Positions 15,953 through 26,259 of a stretch of 64,000 nucleotides of DNA are shown here, one piece after another (position 1 is the first letter of the stretch; every line of letters begins with the position of its first letter). The stretch covers positions 1 to 64,000 of the forward strand of contig JAEUGW010000033.1 in NCBI GenBank assembly GCA_016795565.1. Direction: 5' to 3'. This DNA comes from Opitutaceae bacterium. GTDB taxonomy: Bacteria > Verrucomicrobiota > Verrucomicrobiia > Opitutales > Opitutaceae. A program made the translations under genes and the position numbers. A model generated the notes under the pieces. It did no database searches, had not been told where the DNA came from, and worked only from the letters and a program-made list of their open reading frames with translations.

Positions 15953-16483
15953 TCAGGCCTCCAGCTCCGCGATGTCCTTGCCGCCGATTTTCACGAGCAG
16001 GTCGCGCGTGGCGGTGGCGTTGAATTTCGGGTCGTTGGTCTCGATCACAATGTAGAACCGGTCGTCCATGGCCCGCACGAACTGCGGGGCCTTCATCACC
16101 GGGTGGTAGTGCATCGGCAGGCGGTTCAGGAAGAACATGCCGCCGATGGTCGCAAAGGCCGTGAAGAGGATGGTCAGCTCATACGACACCGGGAAGGCGA
16201 ACATCGGGCTGAACATGGGTTTGCCGCCCACGACCAGCGGGTATTCCGACAGCCCCAGCCAGGCGATGAAGCCCATGCCGACGGTGAAGCCGGTGATGCC
16301 GCCGGCGAGGGAGAAGCGCGGCACCTTGGAGCGGCGCAGGCCCATGGCGTAGTCGAGCCCGTGCACGGGGAACGGCGTGAGGGCGTCCCACTGGGTGTAG
16401 CCGGCGTCGCGCACCTTTTCGCAGGCCTGATAGATCTCGGGCGTGGTGTCGAAGGCGGCGATGATTCCGTAGGTCTTGTTCAT
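15953..16483 (-). CDS. actD: Alternative complex III subunit ActD (DUF3341)
   Basis: A 176-residue protein. Its N-terminal cytoplasmic domain starts MNKTYGIIAAFDTTPEIYQACEKVRDAGY, the usual ActD opening, and is followed by two transmembrane helices (about residues 57-80 and 95-120) and a C-terminal tail with FDDRFYIVIE-type sequence (MDDRFYIVIETND). It lies 12 nt after actC. ActD contacts the membrane subunits and has no cofactor. Confidence 0.9.
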   Translation of the reverse strand: MNKTYGIIAAFDTTPEIYQACEKVRDAGYTQWDALTPFPVHGLDYAMGLRRSKVPRFSLAGGITGFTVGMGFIAWLGLSEYPLVVGGKPMFSPMFAFPVSYELTILFTAFATIGGMFFLNRLPMHYHPVMKAPQFVRAMDDRFYIVIETNDPKFNATATRDLLVKIGGKDIAELEA

Positions 16484-16495
16484 GGCGGCGGCTCC

Positions 16496-17929
16496 TTAGT
16501 GTTTCGTCGATCCGTGGGGATCGGCCGCGGGGATGACCATCTTGATCTCCGACATCGGCATGATGGGGAGAAACCGGATGAAGAGGAGGAAGAGGACCGA
16601 GAACACGCCGAAGGTGCCGAAAAAGGTGAAGATCTCGACGATCGACGGCGAATAGTAGCCCCAGCTCGACGGCAGGAAGTCGCGGGCCAGCGAGGTGACG
16701 ATGATCACGAAGCGCTCAAACCACATGCCGACATTGACGAAGAGGCAGAGGATCCAGACCAGCGTGGTGTTGTTGCGCACGGCCTTGAACCAGAAGAACT
16801 GCGGCGTGATCACGTTGCAGGAGATCATGATCCAGTAGGCCCACGCGTAGTGGCCGAAGGCGCGGTTGATGAACGCGAAGCCCTCGTAGGGGTTCGCGCC
16901 ATACCAGGCGATGAAGAACTCCATCGAGTAGGCGTAGCCCACCATGGTGCCCGTCGCCAAAATGATCTTACACATGCAGTCGATGTGATACTGCGTGATG
17001 AGGTCATCCAGGCGATAGACGGCGCGCAGCGGCAGCATGAGCGTGAGCACCATGCCGAAGCCGGAGAAGATGGCGCCCGCCACGAAATACGGCGGGAAGA
17101 TCGTCGTGTGCCAGCCCGGGATCAGCGAGACGGCGAAGTCGAACGACACGATCGTGTGCACCGAGAGCACGAGCGGGGTCGAGATGCCGGCCAGGATGAG
17201 GTAGGCCATCTCGTAGTTGCTCCACTGGCGGTTCGAGCCGCGCCAGCCCATGGCGAAGAAGCCGTAGATGCGCGCCTTGAGCACGTTCCCGGCCGCCGTG
17301 AAGCGGTCGCGCAGCGTGCCCAGGTCAGGGATGAGGCCGACATACCAGAAGAGCACGGACACCGTGCCGTAGGTGGAGACGGCGAACACGTCCCACTCCA
17401 GCGGGGAGCGGAAATTCTGCCAGATGCCGTTCGAATTGGGGAACGGGAACAGCCAGCCCGGGGTGACGGCGAACCAGATGCGGCCGACGTGGAAGACCGG
17501 GAAGATGGCGGCGCAAACGACCGCAAAGATCGTCATGGCCTCGGCCGGGCGGTTGATGGAGGTGCGCCATTTCTGGCGCAGCAGGCACAGGATCGCCGAG
17601 ATGAGCGTGCCGGCGTGGCCGATACCGATCCAGAAGACGAAGTTGACGATGTCCCAGGCCCAGTTGACCGGGTTGGCGTGACCCCAGACACCGACGCCGG
17701 TGGCCACCAGATAGATCAGGCCGGCGATGGTAAACGAGGCGACAAAGGCGGCGGCGCCAAAGCACCACCACCACCACACCGGCGTCTTGCCCTCCACCAG
17801 GCCGCAGATCTTTTCCGTGATCCAGTGGAAGTCGCGGTTGTTCGCGACCAGGACCGGGCGCGGCATCACCGCCGGCTTGACCTCGGCGAGGATGGCGGGA
17901 ACCGGATGATCAGAGGCGTGCGCACCCAT
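16496..17929 (-). CDS. actC: Alternative complex III quinone-binding membrane subunit ActC
   Basis: A 477-residue NrfD-family protein with about ten transmembrane helices. Characteristic segments include [37 protein letters not shown] and [21 protein letters not shown]. It overlaps the end of actB by a single base (ATGA-type junction). ActC docks beneath the iron-sulfur domain of ActB and is the likely site of menaquinol oxidation. Confidence 0.92.
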   Translation of the reverse strand: MGAHASDHPVPAILAEVKPAVMPRPVLVANNRDFHWITEKICGLVEGKTPVWWWWCFGAAAFVASFTIAGLIYLVATGVGVWGHANPVNWAWDIVNFVFWIGIGHAGTLISAILCLLRQKWRTSINRPAEAMTIFAVVCAAIFPVFHVGRIWFAVTPGWLFPFPNSNGIWQNFRSPLEWDVFAVSTYGTVSVLFWYVGLIPDLGTLRDRFTAAGNVLKARIYGFFAMGWRGSNRQWSNYEMAYLILAGISTPLVLSVHTIVSFDFAVSLIPGWHTTIFPPYFVAGAIFSGFGMVLTLMLPLRAVYRLDDLITQYHIDCMCKIILATGTMVGYAYSMEFFIAWYGANPYEGFAFINRAFGHYAWAYWIMISCNVITPQFFWFKAVRNNTTLVWILCLFVNVGMWFERFVIIVTSLARDFLPSSWGYYSPSIVEIFTFFGTFGVFSVLFLLFIRFLPIMPMSEIKMVIPAADPHGSTKH

Positions 17930-20900
17930 TACTCGTGCCCTCCGTGCTTGGTCTCGGCGCCGTGGCCATGGCCGGTGTCGTGCGCCGGATGGTTCTTTTG
18001 GTTATACTCGACCCGGCTGAGCGGGAGTGCGGAGTAATCGGGCATGTGCGGGTTCGGATTGCGAAGCTTGCCGAGGTAGGTCGTGCGCGGCCGGATGTTG
18101 AGATAGCCGAGGACGGCGTAGTCCCGATCCTGCGCCTTGAGGCGGGAGACGGCGCTGGCCGGATCCTTGATGTCGCCGAAGACGATGGCCTCGGCCGGGC
18201 ACACCTGCTGGCAGGCGGTCTGGATCGTGCCGTCGGGGATATGGACGTCGCCGCTGGCGCCGGCCTTGCGCTTCTGCGCGATCTTGGCCGACTGCACGCG
18301 CTGGACGCAATAGGTGCACTTTTCCATGACGCCGCGCATGCGCACGGTGACATCGGGGTTCTTCACCATCTTGACCAGCTCGGGCATGTCGCCCTGGTGG
18401 CCGAGCGGCCCCATGTAGAGGGCGTCGGTGGCGCGCTTGTTGAAGTCGAAGAAATTGAAGCGGCGGACCTTGTAAGGGCAGTTGTTCGCGCAGTAGCGCG
18501 TGCCGATGCAGCGGTTGTAGGCCATCACGTTGATGCCTTCCTCGTCGTGGACGGTGGCGTTGACCGGGCACACCGTCTCGCAGGGGGCGAGCTCGCAGTG
18601 CTGGCAGGTCATGGGCTGCATGGAAACCTGGGGATCCTCCGGGAGGATCTTGTTGCCCTCGGCGCCGAAGGCCGCGGCGTCGGCCTGGCCGTCGGAGTAG
18701 TAGCGGTCGAGGCGGATCCAGTGCATCTCGCGGCCGCGCAACACCTGCTCCTTGCCGACGATCGGGATGTTATTCTCCGCCTGGCAGGCCACCACGCAGG
18801 CGTTGCAGCCGATGCAGGTGTTCAGGTCGATCGACATGCCCCACTGGTGCGTGCCGGTGAAGTCCGGCAACTCGTAGAGTGAGTTCCCGCGCGGTGTGGT
18901 GGTGGCGATGAAGACCGGATCCTTGCCGGCATCGGCGCCGAGCACCGGCGGCGAGTGCGAATCAATCGTGTTTTCGCGCACGAAGTTGGCGTTCGCCGCG
19001 TAGCCCTGCTCGCCCTCGAGGTTGGCCTCGCGCACGATGTCGCGGCCTTCCATGGACCAGTGCTCCTGGGTGTTGGCGAGCTTCATGCGCTCGCCGGTGT
19101 CGCGGAGCGTGGCCCCGGTGGCGTAGGCCATGCCATCCGTCGTGCGGAGCGGGTAGGCGCTGAAGCCCGTGCCCGTGCCGACATGGCCCGCTTGCGTGCG
19201 ACCGTAGCCGAGCGGGAGCACGATGGTGTAATTGGCCAGGCCGGGCTGGATGTGCACCGGCCCGCGCAGCATGCGGCCGTTCAGCGCGACCTCGAAGATG
19301 CGGGCGTTCTCCTTGCCCTGCTGGAAATCGGCCTCCTCCTTGCGCGCGACCTGCAGCATGTTGCCGGCCGGCACGATGCCGAGTTCCTGGGCGAGCTTCG
19401 GGCTGACGAGGATGGCGTTGTCCCACGAGATCTTCGTCATGGGATCCGGGCACTCCTGCAGCCAGCCGTTGTTGGCGAAACGACCGTCGTCCATCTTGTG
19501 GTCGGTCGTGAAACGCACCTCAAGGTGGCCCTTCGAGAGGACGGCCGGCGCCGGGAACTTCGCCAGGACGGCGGAGACGCGGCCCATGTCGAAGGCGACG
19601 CGTGCGACCGGATAGGCCGAGCCCGCGACCAGGCCGTCGTGCAGGAATTTCTCAAACGCCTTCTTGTCGCCGCCGCGGGTGGTGTAAACCTGCTCGTAGG
19701 CCTCGGGGCTGCTTTCGCCGGCCAGACGGGCGATCAGCTCGACCTCCATCAGGCCGTTGAAGAGCGGCATGATCATCGGCTGCACCGGCACGATGGTGCC
19801 GTCGACCGTGCGGGCGTCGCCCCACGACTCGAGATAATGCGTCGCGGCGAGGTGCGTGCCGGCCAGCGCGGACGTCTCGTCGTTATAATATCCGTAGCGG
19901 ATGACCTCCGGCACCGACTTCAGCAGCGCGCCGAAATCGAGATCGGCGGGGGCGTTGTAGGCGGGGTTGCCGTTGAGGATGAAGAGCGTCTTGACCGCGC
20001 CGGCCTTCATGGCGGTGGCCAAGGCCGGGATCGTCGAGGCCCCGGAGGGCTCGACCTCGGCGAAATCAATCGTTTTGCCGAGGTTGCCGAGCTTCGCGTT
20101 CATCGCGTAGGCGAGGCAATGCACCGCCACAGGCAGGTGCGCACCGGCGACGACCAGCGACTCACCCGGATGAGCCAGCAGGTCCTTCGCGCATTCGTCA
20201 ATCCACTGCGCGTTGACTTCGGCTCCCGGGGTCAGGGTCCCGAGCGGGTTCGTGCCGGTCACCCGCCCGGCCAGGGCGGCGGCGAGGGCGAGCATGTGGG
20301 AGCTCGCGAGGCGCAGGCGATGGTCGGCCATGCTGCCGGTGAGCGAGAAGCCGCTCTCCGCCACATAAAGGCGGTTCATCGCGTCGGTCGCCTTGGTGAC
20401 GCGACGGCCCTTGGAGAACTCGCGGGTGTAGTAAAGCGACCCCGCCTCGGAGTGGAAGAAGTCGGCGTCGAGCGAAAGGATGCGCTTCGCGGCGGCGAAG
20501 CGGTAGAGCGGCTTGACGTTGCGGCCGAACGCGGCCTGCGCGGCGGCGACCGGCGGTTCGTCCTGCACGGGCTCGTATTCCGCCCAGATGGCCTTCGGGA
20601 ACTGCTGCTTCAGCTTCGCCACGAGGCGGGCGCGCGTCGGCGAGGCGGATTCGTCGGCAAGGAACGCCAGGCCCTCGCCGTGGCCGGCATAGGTCTTGTT
20701 GATGCCCGCGAGCAGGTCGTTGACCTGGGTGGTCGAGAGCGTGTCGCCCTTCCGGGTGTGCGCGGTGGCGCGCTCGGGATCGTAGAGGTCGAGGACGGAG
20801 GCCTGGGCGAGGAGCGAGCTGGCGCCGCCGTGCGGCAGGTAGCTCGGGTTGCCCTCCAGCTTGGTCGGGCGGCCGGCGTGGGTCTCCGCGAGCAGCGGGA

Positions 20901-21225
20901 TGGCCGACTTGCGCAGCGGCATCGCCGTGGCGAAATAGAGGGGCAGGCCGGGGACGGTGTATTCGACCGACTTGCCGTAGGGCAGGATGTGCGCCTCGGG
21001 GCGGCGGCACCCGGCCAGACCGAGACCGCCGAGCGCGAACGAGGCCGCCATCAGCTTCATGAACTGCCGGCGATCCACACCCTCGAGGGTGGACGCGCCC
21101 TCGGGAAACTCGCGCGCCATGTGCTCGCGGAAGCCCGGCGTATCCGCCAGCTCGTCGAGGCTGCGCCAGTATTTCGGGCCGGTGGGAAGGCCCGCAGGGG
21201 CGGAGTGGTCAAATTTGCGTTTCAT
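17929..21225 (-). CDS. actB: Alternative complex III iron-sulfur subunit ActB
   Basis: A 1098-residue fusion. The N-terminus contains the ActB leader [19 protein letters not shown] and a twin-arginine signal with a lipobox-like end ([23 protein letters not shown], about residues 51-73). A large molybdopterin-oxidoreductase-like domain without a metal-ligating residue follows (about 80-760). The C-terminal ferredoxin-like domain has cysteine clusters [35 protein letters not shown] and CTYCVQRVQ...CQQVC, enough for the four Fe-S clusters known in this family. It overlaps actA and actC at ATGA junctions. Confidence 0.93.
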   Translation of the reverse strand: MKRKFDHSAPAGLPTGPKYWRSLDELADTPGFREHMAREFPEGASTLEGVDRRQFMKLMAASFALGGLGLAGCRRPEAHILPYGKSVEYTVPGLPLYFATAMPLRKSAIPLLAETHAGRPTKLEGNPSYLPHGGASSLLAQASVLDLYDPERATAHTRKGDTLSTTQVNDLLAGINKTYAGHGEGLAFLADESASPTRARLVAKLKQQFPKAIWAEYEPVQDEPPVAAAQAAFGRNVKPLYRFAAAKRILSLDADFFHSEAGSLYYTREFSKGRRVTKATDAMNRLYVAESGFSLTGSMADHRLRLASSHMLALAAALAGRVTGTNPLGTLTPGAEVNAQWIDECAKDLLAHPGESLVVAGAHLPVAVHCLAYAMNAKLGNLGKTIDFAEVEPSGASTIPALATAMKAGAVKTLFILNGNPAYNAPADLDFGALLKSVPEVIRYGYYNDETSALAGTHLAATHYLESWGDARTVDGTIVPVQPMIMPLFNGLMEVELIARLAGESSPEAYEQVYTTRGGDKKAFEKFLHDGLVAGSAYPVARVAFDMGRVSAVLAKFPAPAVLSKGHLEVRFTTDHKMDDGRFANNGWLQECPDPMTKISWDNAILVSPKLAQELGIVPAGNMLQVARKEEADFQQGKENARIFEVALNGRMLRGPVHIQPGLANYTIVLPLGYGRTQAGHVGTGTGFSAYPLRTTDGMAYATGATLRDTGERMKLANTQEHWSMEGRDIVREANLEGEQGYAANANFVRENTIDSHSPPVLGADAGKDPVFIATTTPRGNSLYELPDFTGTHQWGMSIDLNTCIGCNACVVACQAENNIPIVGKEQVLRGREMHWIRLDRYYSDGQADAAAFGAEGNKILPEDPQVSMQPMTCQHCELAPCETVCPVNATVHDEEGINVMAYNRCIGTRYCANNCPYKVRRFNFFDFNKRATDALYMGPLGHQGDMPELVKMVKNPDVTVRMRGVMEKCTYCVQRVQSAKIAQKRKAGASGDVHIPDGTIQTACQQVCPAEAIVFGDIKDPASAVSRLKAQDRDYAVLGYLNIRPRTTYLGKLRNPNPHMPDYSALPLSRVEYNQKNHPAHDTGHGHGAETKHGGHE

Positions 21226-21884
21226 CAGCGGTGACAGCCGGAGCAGCTCTGGGGCGGCATGACCTTCCAGTCATGAATGTATTTCTGGGCCTGCTTGAGA
21301 CCCTCGGGGCCCTGGTCGGCGAGACGCGCCGAGTCCAGGTTATAGACATCCTTCGGCTCGCGGATGCGCGCGGCGGGGTTGCGATGGCAGTCCAGGCACC
21401 AGCTCATGCTGTGCGACTGGTCCTGATGGACGGTCGGCATCTCGTTGACCTTCCCATGGCACTCGACGCAGCTGACCCCGCGGTTCACGTGGACCGAGTG
21501 GTTGAAATAGACGTAGTCGGGATTCTTGTGGATCTTGACCCACGGCACCGGCTCGCCGGTCGCGTAACTCTGCCGCACCACCTCCAGCAGCGGGCTCGCC
21601 GACTTGATGATGCTGTGGCAGTTCATGCAGGTCTGCGCGGCGGGAACGCTTGAGGTGGCGGACTTCTCGACGGAAGCGTGGCAATAGCGGCAGTCGATGC
21701 CCAGCTGGCCGGCGTGCAGGCTGTGGTCAAACGGGACGGGCTGCACCGGCTGGTAGCCGACGCGCAGATAGGCGGGCGTGGCGTAGTAGGTGATGCCGGC
21801 CGCCGCGACGCCGCCCAGCACACCCAGGAAAATGATGAGCTGCAGGGGCAGGGCGTTGGCAGACTTCGGGAATATCTTCGACAT
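21225..21884 (-). CDS. actA: Alternative complex III pentahaem cytochrome c subunit ActA
   Basis: A 219-residue protein with an N-terminal membrane anchor (about residues 13-35) and five haem motifs: CRYCH, CMNCH, CVECH, CLDCH and CSGCH. Five haems, the anchor and the conserved FDHSLHAGQLGIDCRYCH segment match ActA. It heads the operon, with only a small possible gene upstream, and its TGA overlaps the actB start. Confidence 0.93.
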   Translation of the reverse strand: MSKIFPKSANALPLQLIIFLGVLGGVAAAGITYYATPAYLRVGYQPVQPVPFDHSLHAGQLGIDCRYCHASVEKSATSSVPAAQTCMNCHSIIKSASPLLEVVRQSYATGEPVPWVKIHKNPDYVYFNHSVHVNRGVSCVECHGKVNEMPTVHQDQSHSMSWCLDCHRNPAARIREPKDVYNLDSARLADQGPEGLKQAQKYIHDWKVMPPQSCSGCHR

Positions 21885-21911
21885 GGCGGGGGTGAGCGCG
21901 GGGCCGGTGGG

Positions 21912-22082
21912 TTAGCAGGTGCCGGACTGGCGCGGCACGGCGCGGGCTTCCGGCCGCACGGCCACGGGAGCGGTTTTTGCGTTCGCCGCTGAGCGGCTGA
22001 ACAGCGCCGGAACCAGACCGAGGGCGGCGATGGTGCCTCCCAGTTTGGCGAAGAATGATTTACGCGAACAAGGCGAACTCAC
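21912..22082 (-). CDS. Possible small exported protein upstream of actA
   Basis: A 56-residue frame from a GTG at 22082, reading SRKSFFAKLGGTIAALGLVPALF then a polar tail ending SGTC. It resembles a Tat-type or plain signal sequence with a single terminal Cys. An upstream ATG at 22133 gives a 73-residue version. No clear ribosome-binding site precedes either start. It is colinear with actA (27 nt gap) and may be its leader gene. It could also be a non-coding leader region. Confidence 0.35.
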   Translation of the reverse strand: MSSPCSRKSFFAKLGGTIAALGLVPALFSRSAANAKTAPVAVRPEARAVPRQSGTC

Positions 22083-22315
22083 GGTGTGTGTGCGATTCAA
22101 AATCCCCGCTAGGAGAAGAAGCCCCGCATCCAATGTAAAACAAAATTTCCACCCAACTCCGCGACCGAATGCTTATTAGCAACGTCGCGGCCGGAAATTC
22201 TGCGGCTTATCGCACGGCCGCGCCCACCGCTCCACCCTCCTCTGCACGGTCGCGCGGTGCGGCGAGAAGCTGGGCTTGCCACTCCGCATCGGTTTCGCAG
22301 TTTTCCGGCCTCCGC
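22083..22315. other. Divergent regulatory region upstream of the alternative complex III operon
   Basis: This 233-bp stretch separates the act operon on the minus strand from a plus-strand gene. It includes an AT-richer segment around 22128-22190 that is the likely site of promoters for both directions. I could not define -35/-10 boxes with confidence. Confidence 0.35.
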
Positions 22316-23605
22316 ATGCCATCGCTGCAATTCCTCCGCTCCCTGCTCTTCCTCCTCGCGCTTTTGGCCGGCCCCGTCTCCGCCCAAAACGCCCTGCGCC
22401 CCGGTTATCTGACCGGTCAGGCCCGCAACGCCGCCGGCGCGCCGCTCGCCGACGTGCGGCTCCGCGTCTTTGGCACCACCGACGCGGGCCAGCGCTCCAG
22501 CCTCAACACCCGCAGCAAGGCCGACGGCAGTTTCGCCCTGCGCCTGCCGGCGGGAAATTTCAGCCTGCGCGAGGCCATCTGGCGCGTGATGCATGAAGGC
22601 CGCGAATACCGGCTGCCCCTCTACCTCGAAGGCGAGGAGCAGGACGACTTCGACTCCACCGAGGGCGCCACCGCCCGCCTGACCCTGCGCATGGCGGGCA
22701 AAATCGTCGCGCGCAAGGCCGACACCGACGAGAACGCCTGGTTCGGCGGCACCGTGGAACTCGAGTTCATCAACAGCGACGGCACCACCGCGACCGACCT
22801 GCCCCCCAACGCGCAACTCACCGTCACCCTGACTCCGCGCAGCTCCCGCCTCGACGGCACGCCCGCCGCGCCGGTCCGTTCCACCCGCCCGCTCGCGTGG
22901 TCACGGTCGAGCCGCGTCCTCCTCGATGTGCCGCTGGCCACCTACGAAGCCCAGGTCTCGCTCACCACCGGCAACACCACCGCGCCGCTGCTGGTCTCGT
23001 CGCGCGAAGGCCTCGCCGGGGCCCAGCGCACCCCGCTGGCCGCCAGCGCGCCCATCCGCTTTGCGCCGAAATCAGGCGAGGCCACCTTGCTCAACACCAG
23101 CGGCGTGGAGAAATGTCTCCTGCAAGTCGTCGTGACCGCGCCGGGCCGCGCGCCCCGTCCCAACGGCGCAATCGCAGTCCCCCCGGCGGCACCCGCCACT
23201 CCCGCCAACAACACGGACGACACGGCGGATGCCAACGGCGAATGGAAAGTCGGTGACCACCTCAACGTGCTGCGCACGCCCCACCTGAAACAGTGGCACG
23301 CCGGCACCATCATCGCGGCCAAGGCCGGGCTCTACCTCATTAAGTTCGACGCCTTCGGCGCCGAGCACAACGAGTGGGTGGACGCTTCGCGCCTGGCCCC
23401 GCTGCCGGACAATGCCAGCGCCGACGACACGGGCGGCCGCTGGAAAATCGGCGACCACCTCAACGTGCTGCGCACGCCCCACCTGAAACAGTGGCACGCC
23501 GGCACCATTCTCGCGATCAAGGCGGGAAACTACCTCATCAAGTTCGACGCCTTCGACACCGAGCACAACGAGTGGGTGGACGCCTCGCGCCTGGCCCCGC
23601 TCTGA
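22316..23605 (+). CDS. Exported protein with tandem C-terminal SH3/Tudor-like repeats
   Basis: A 429-residue protein with a signal peptide (MPSLQFLRSLLFLLALLAGPVSAQ). A carboxypeptidase-regulatory-like beta domain follows (GYLTGQARNAAGAPLADVRLRVFG, about residues 30-110), then a beta-rich middle and two 57-residue C-terminal repeats beginning WKVGDHLNVLR and WKIGDHLNVLR and ending WVDASRLAPL. The repeats resemble Agenet/Tudor-type small barrels. The period is 66 codons. I do not recognise a function; the N-terminal part suggests a surface or periplasmic protein. It ends 25 nt from the convergent AraC gene. Confidence 0.7.
   Translation: MPSLQFLRSLLFLLALLAGPVSAQNALRPGYLTGQARNAAGAPLADVRLRVFGTTDAGQRSSLNTRSKADGSFALRLPAGNFSLREAIWRVMHEGREYRLPLYLEGEEQDDFDSTEGATARLTLRMAGKIVARKADTDENAWFGGTVELEFINSDGTTATDLPPNAQLTVTLTPRSSRLDGTPAAPVRSTRPLAWSRSSRVLLDVPLATYEAQVSLTTGNTTAPLLVSSREGLAGAQRTPLAASAPIRFAPKSGEATLLNTSGVEKCLLQVVVTAPGRAPRPNGAIAVPPAAPATPANNTDDTADANGEWKVGDHLNVLRTPHLKQWHAGTIIAAKAGLYLIKFDAFGAEHNEWVDASRLAPLPDNASADDTGGRWKIGDHLNVLRTPHLKQWHAGTILAIKAGNYLIKFDAFDTEHNEWVDASRLAPL
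23243..23604 (+). repeat. In-frame tandem duplication of about 198 bp
   Basis: Two copies start at 23243 and 23441. A 56-bp stretch is identical between them (23255-23310 and 23453-23508), and the encoded 57-residue modules differ at only a few positions. The near-identity suggests a recent duplication or gene conversion. Confidence 0.85.
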
Positions 23606-23630
23606 GCCGATAATGCCCGTCGCGCGCCGC

Positions 23631-24476
23631 TCAGCCCCAAACCGTTGGGCGCGCCTGCAACCGATAGCGGCGCGGACTCATGCCGTGGCGGTGGCGGAAC
23701 AGCGCGTAGAAGTGCGAGAGATTGTTGAGCCCGCAGTCGAGCATGATGTCGATAATCGGCCGACTGGTCTCCGTCAGCTGGCGCGCGCTGTAATCCAGGC
23801 GCGCTTCGTTCAGCAAATCCGTCGGCGTGCGCCCGAACCAATGCCGCACGGCGCGCGCGAGGTGCGATGGACTGCGTCCCGCCGCCCGCGCCAGCGCGGG
23901 CGTGCCTCCCGCGAACACTTCGGGGCGCGCCAATTGGCGTTGCATCCGCGCCAGCCAGTCCGGCAGCGGTCCGGCCGGCGCCTGCGCGCCGGCTGGGCGC
24001 AATTGCGGCAAATCCATCAAAAAGCCGTCGAGGTCCACCGCCGGGCGATGCCCCGCCGCGAGCCGCTCACTCCAATGGTCCAGCCGGGCTGCGGCGCGGG
24101 CATCCACCGGCCACACGCGCTTCGCCGCCGCGAGTTCGAACCAATCCGGCTCCGCCGCGAAATAGCGGGCCCGGATCCGCCGCCAGGCCGCGCTGCGGAA
24201 AGCCACATTGACAATGCGCATCGGCGCCTGATCCGAGCCCATCACCCGGTGGCAGTCCGACGGGCGGATCAGATGCAGCGCACCCGCGCGCAATGCCTGC
24301 GTCTGCCCATTCAGCAGGTGCGCGCCCTCCCCGCGCAGCACCCAAAACACCTCGTGGTAATCGTGGTCGTGGTAGCGCGCGCTCTGGCCCAGCGTCAAAT
24401 CGGTGCACGCGTAATGATACGCTTCGCCGGGACGCACAAAATCCCGGAGCCGGAACCGCCGCGGAGATGTCTTCAT
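23631..24476 (-). CDS. AraC-family transcriptional regulator
   Basis: A 281-residue regulator with an N-terminal cupin-type sensing domain (HYACTDLTLGQSARYHDHDYHEVFWVLRGEG, about residues 22-52) and a C-terminal double helix-turn-helix. The latter includes LARAAGRSPSHLARAVRHWFGRTPTDLLNEARLDYSARQL and ends with the second HTH, IIDIMLDCGLNNLSHFYALFRHRHGMSPRRYR. It is divergent from the PhyH dioxygenase and probably regulates it in response to a small ligand, perhaps a sugar or its own metabolic neighbour. The start MKTSPRR at 24476 is preferred over an upstream in-frame ATG. Confidence 0.88.
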   Translation of the reverse strand: MKTSPRRFRLRDFVRPGEAYHYACTDLTLGQSARYHDHDYHEVFWVLRGEGAHLLNGQTQALRAGALHLIRPSDCHRVMGSDQAPMRIVNVAFRSAAWRRIRARYFAAEPDWFELAAAKRVWPVDARAAARLDHWSERLAAGHRPAVDLDGFLMDLPQLRPAGAQAPAGPLPDWLARMQRQLARPEVFAGGTPALARAAGRSPSHLARAVRHWFGRTPTDLLNEARLDYSARQLTETSRPIIDIMLDCGLNNLSHFYALFRHRHGMSPRRYRLQARPTVWG

Positions 24477-24546
24477 GGCAATATAACACAAAATATTGCC
24501 GCTTTATGGCAAGATTTGCCCAGGTGGAGCTGATATAACACAAGCC
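24477..24546. promoter_or_regulatory. Divergent AraC/PhyH control region with direct and inverted repeats
   Basis: The word ATATAACACAA occurs at 24481-24491 and 24533-24543, 52 bp apart or about five helical turns. GGCAATAT at 24477-24484 is repeated inverted at 24493-24500. The region is much richer in A and T than its surroundings. Direct repeats spaced at whole helical turns are typical AraC-family operators, so these are candidate binding sites; binding itself is inferred. Confidence 0.5.
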
Positions 24547-25383
24547 ATGGTCGCTCCCTCCCTGACTGCCAATCCCCGCCACCGGCTCACCCCGGCCGAG
24601 GTGGAAACCTACAACCGCGAAGGCTACCACGTCTTTCGCGGGCAATTGTTCCCCCAGGCCAAGTTCACCGGCCTGAAGCACAGCTTCGAGGACATCCTCG
24701 CCAACCTCGACACCGATGTGCGGCCCGAATCGATGGACGTGCCGCACTTCCAGCATCCCCGGCTCTTCGAATGGCTCTTCGCCGACGAGGTGCTCGACCT
24801 CGTGGAGCCGATCATCGGCCCCGACATCGCCCTTTTCTCCAGCCACTTCATCTGCAAGCCCAAGGGCAACGGCAAGCGTGTGCCCTGGCACGAGGATTCG
24901 CACTACTGGCAGAAGATGATCACGCCGATGGAAGTCGTCACCGTGTGGCTCGCCATCGACCCCTCCCTCAAGGCCAACGGCTGCATGAACGTCGTGCCGC
25001 TCACGCACAACACCGGCAAACAAGGCTTCTCTGAATACGACGATCTCAAACCCGGCGAGGCCGTCTTCGCCGACGAAATCAAACCCGCCCAGCGCCACGC
25101 CGAGCGGGCCATCGCGATCGAACTGGAGGCCGGGCAATGCAGCTTGCACGACGGGCGCATCATCCACGGCAGCGAACCCAACACCAGCAACCTCCGCCGC
25201 TGCGGCTACACCATGCGCTACATGAGCAGCCGGGTGAAGCTGAACCAGGCCATGGTCGGCAGCTATCACCACATCTACCTCGCCCGCGGCCGTGACCTCG
25301 GCGGCAACACCTACGGCGATCCGGGCAAAGCGTATCCCGAACTCGCCCGCTTCCGCGCCAAGCACGGCAAGAACGGCCACTGA
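24547..25383 (+). CDS. Phytanoyl-CoA dioxygenase (PhyH) family protein
   Basis: A 278-residue Fe(II)/2-oxoglutarate-dependent oxygenase. The facial triad is visible as the HxD of WHEDSHYW (about residues 118-125) and the distal His of SLHDGRIIHGSEPNTS (about 200-215); the Arg that binds 2-oxoglutarate is probably in the following RRCGYTMRY segment. The substrate is unknown; many bacterial PhyH proteins act on small metabolites rather than phytanoyl-CoA. It is divergent from an AraC regulator and probably its target. Confidence 0.85.
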   Translation: MVAPSLTANPRHRLTPAEVETYNREGYHVFRGQLFPQAKFTGLKHSFEDILANLDTDVRPESMDVPHFQHPRLFEWLFADEVLDLVEPIIGPDIALFSSHFICKPKGNGKRVPWHEDSHYWQKMITPMEVVTVWLAIDPSLKANGCMNVVPLTHNTGKQGFSEYDDLKPGEAVFADEIKPAQRHAERAIAIELEAGQCSLHDGRIIHGSEPNTSNLRRCGYTMRYMSSRVKLNQAMVGSYHHIYLARGRDLGGNTYGDPGKAYPELARFRAKHGKNGH

Positions 25384-25557
25384 GAAATCCTTGGCTCCCC
25401 AAGCGCCCCGGTCATGGCCGGGCGGCTGTTGCCGAGGTTACCCCGCGCGACGCCGTGGTCCGGGCGACTGAAGACCGCACTCGTCCGGCAATCCCTTGCT
25501 GGCTGTCACCCCTGCCCCAATCAGACGCCGAACGGGCCAGGTCCCTGGGGTCCCGCC
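25384..25557. other. Intergenic region, no gene seen
   Basis: This 174-bp stretch separates the convergent PhyH and ABC-ATPase genes. It contains only weak imperfect hairpins (for example around 25404-25425) without a T tract. I see no gene or clear terminator. Confidence 0.4.
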
Positions 25558-26259
25558 CTATTTGACGAACTCCCCGTCGCGCATCGGCCGGATCTCGTCG
25601 CAGCGGTTGGCGATGTCGGGGTTGTGCGTCACGAGCACCACGGCCTGGCCGTTTTCCTTGGCCAGCCGGGTGAGGAGGTCGAACACGAGGCCGGAGTTCT
25701 TCACGTCGAGGTTGCCGGTGGGCTCGTCGGCGAGGATGATGGCCGGCTGGTTGGCCAGGGCGCGGGCGACGGCGACGCGCTGTTGCTCGCCGCCGGAGAG
25801 CTGGGTGGCGAGCCGGTGGCCCTTCTCCCCCAGCCCGACATCCTTGAGCAGGGACTGGGCGCGCGCCACCATCGCCTCCTCGGTGAGGCGGCCGAGCTTG
25901 CGCATGGGCATCATGACGTTGTCGAGCGCGGAGAACTCCTGCATCAGGAAATGAAACTGGAAAACGAAGCCGATGTGCTCGCAGCGCGCCGCCGTGCGGT
26001 CGAGATCGCTGCTGTTGGACATGAGCTGGTCGCGGATCCAGATGGAGCCGCCGTCGGGCTGATCGAGCAGGCCGAGGAGGTAGAGCGTGGTGCTCTTGCC
26101 GCAGCCGGAGGGGCCGACGATGGCGGTCACCTGGCCGCTGCGGGCCTCGAAGGAAACGCCGCGCAGCACATGCACCCGGCCCTCGCCCTGTCCGAGATAG
26201 CGGTGCAGGCCCTCGCAGCGGAGGGCGACCTTGGCCCCGGCTTGGATTGGCGCACTCAT
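25558..26259 (-). CDS. ABC transporter ATP-binding protein, LolD/MacB-type
   Basis: A 233-residue ATPase with Walker A GPSGCGKST, Q-loop FVFQFHFLMQEF, signature LSGGEQQRVAVARA, Walker B IILADEPTGNLD and switch His VTHN. It overlaps the permease gene by 4 nt and is the last of four co-directional genes that together encode a TolC-linked exporter. Unlike MacB, the ATPase is a separate polypeptide here. Confidence 0.9.
   Translation of the reverse strand: MSAPIQAGAKVALRCEGLHRYLGQGEGRVHVLRGVSFEARSGQVTAIVGPSGCGKSTTLYLLGLLDQPDGGSIWIRDQLMSNSSDLDRTAARCEHIGFVFQFHFLMQEFSALDNVMMPMRKLGRLTEEAMVARAQSLLKDVGLGEKGHRLATQLSGGEQQRVAVARALANQPAIILADEPTGNLDVKNSGLVFDLLTRLAKENGQAVVLVTHNPDIANRCDEIRPMRDGEFVK

Noticed and set aside
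17935..21234. Plus-strand frames across actB
   Set aside because: They are opposite to a gene with four Fe-S cysteine clusters and a Tat signal, and no motifs are seen.
25404..25425. Possible terminator between the PhyH and ABC-ATPase genes
   Set aside because: The stem is short and imperfect and no T tract follows in either direction.
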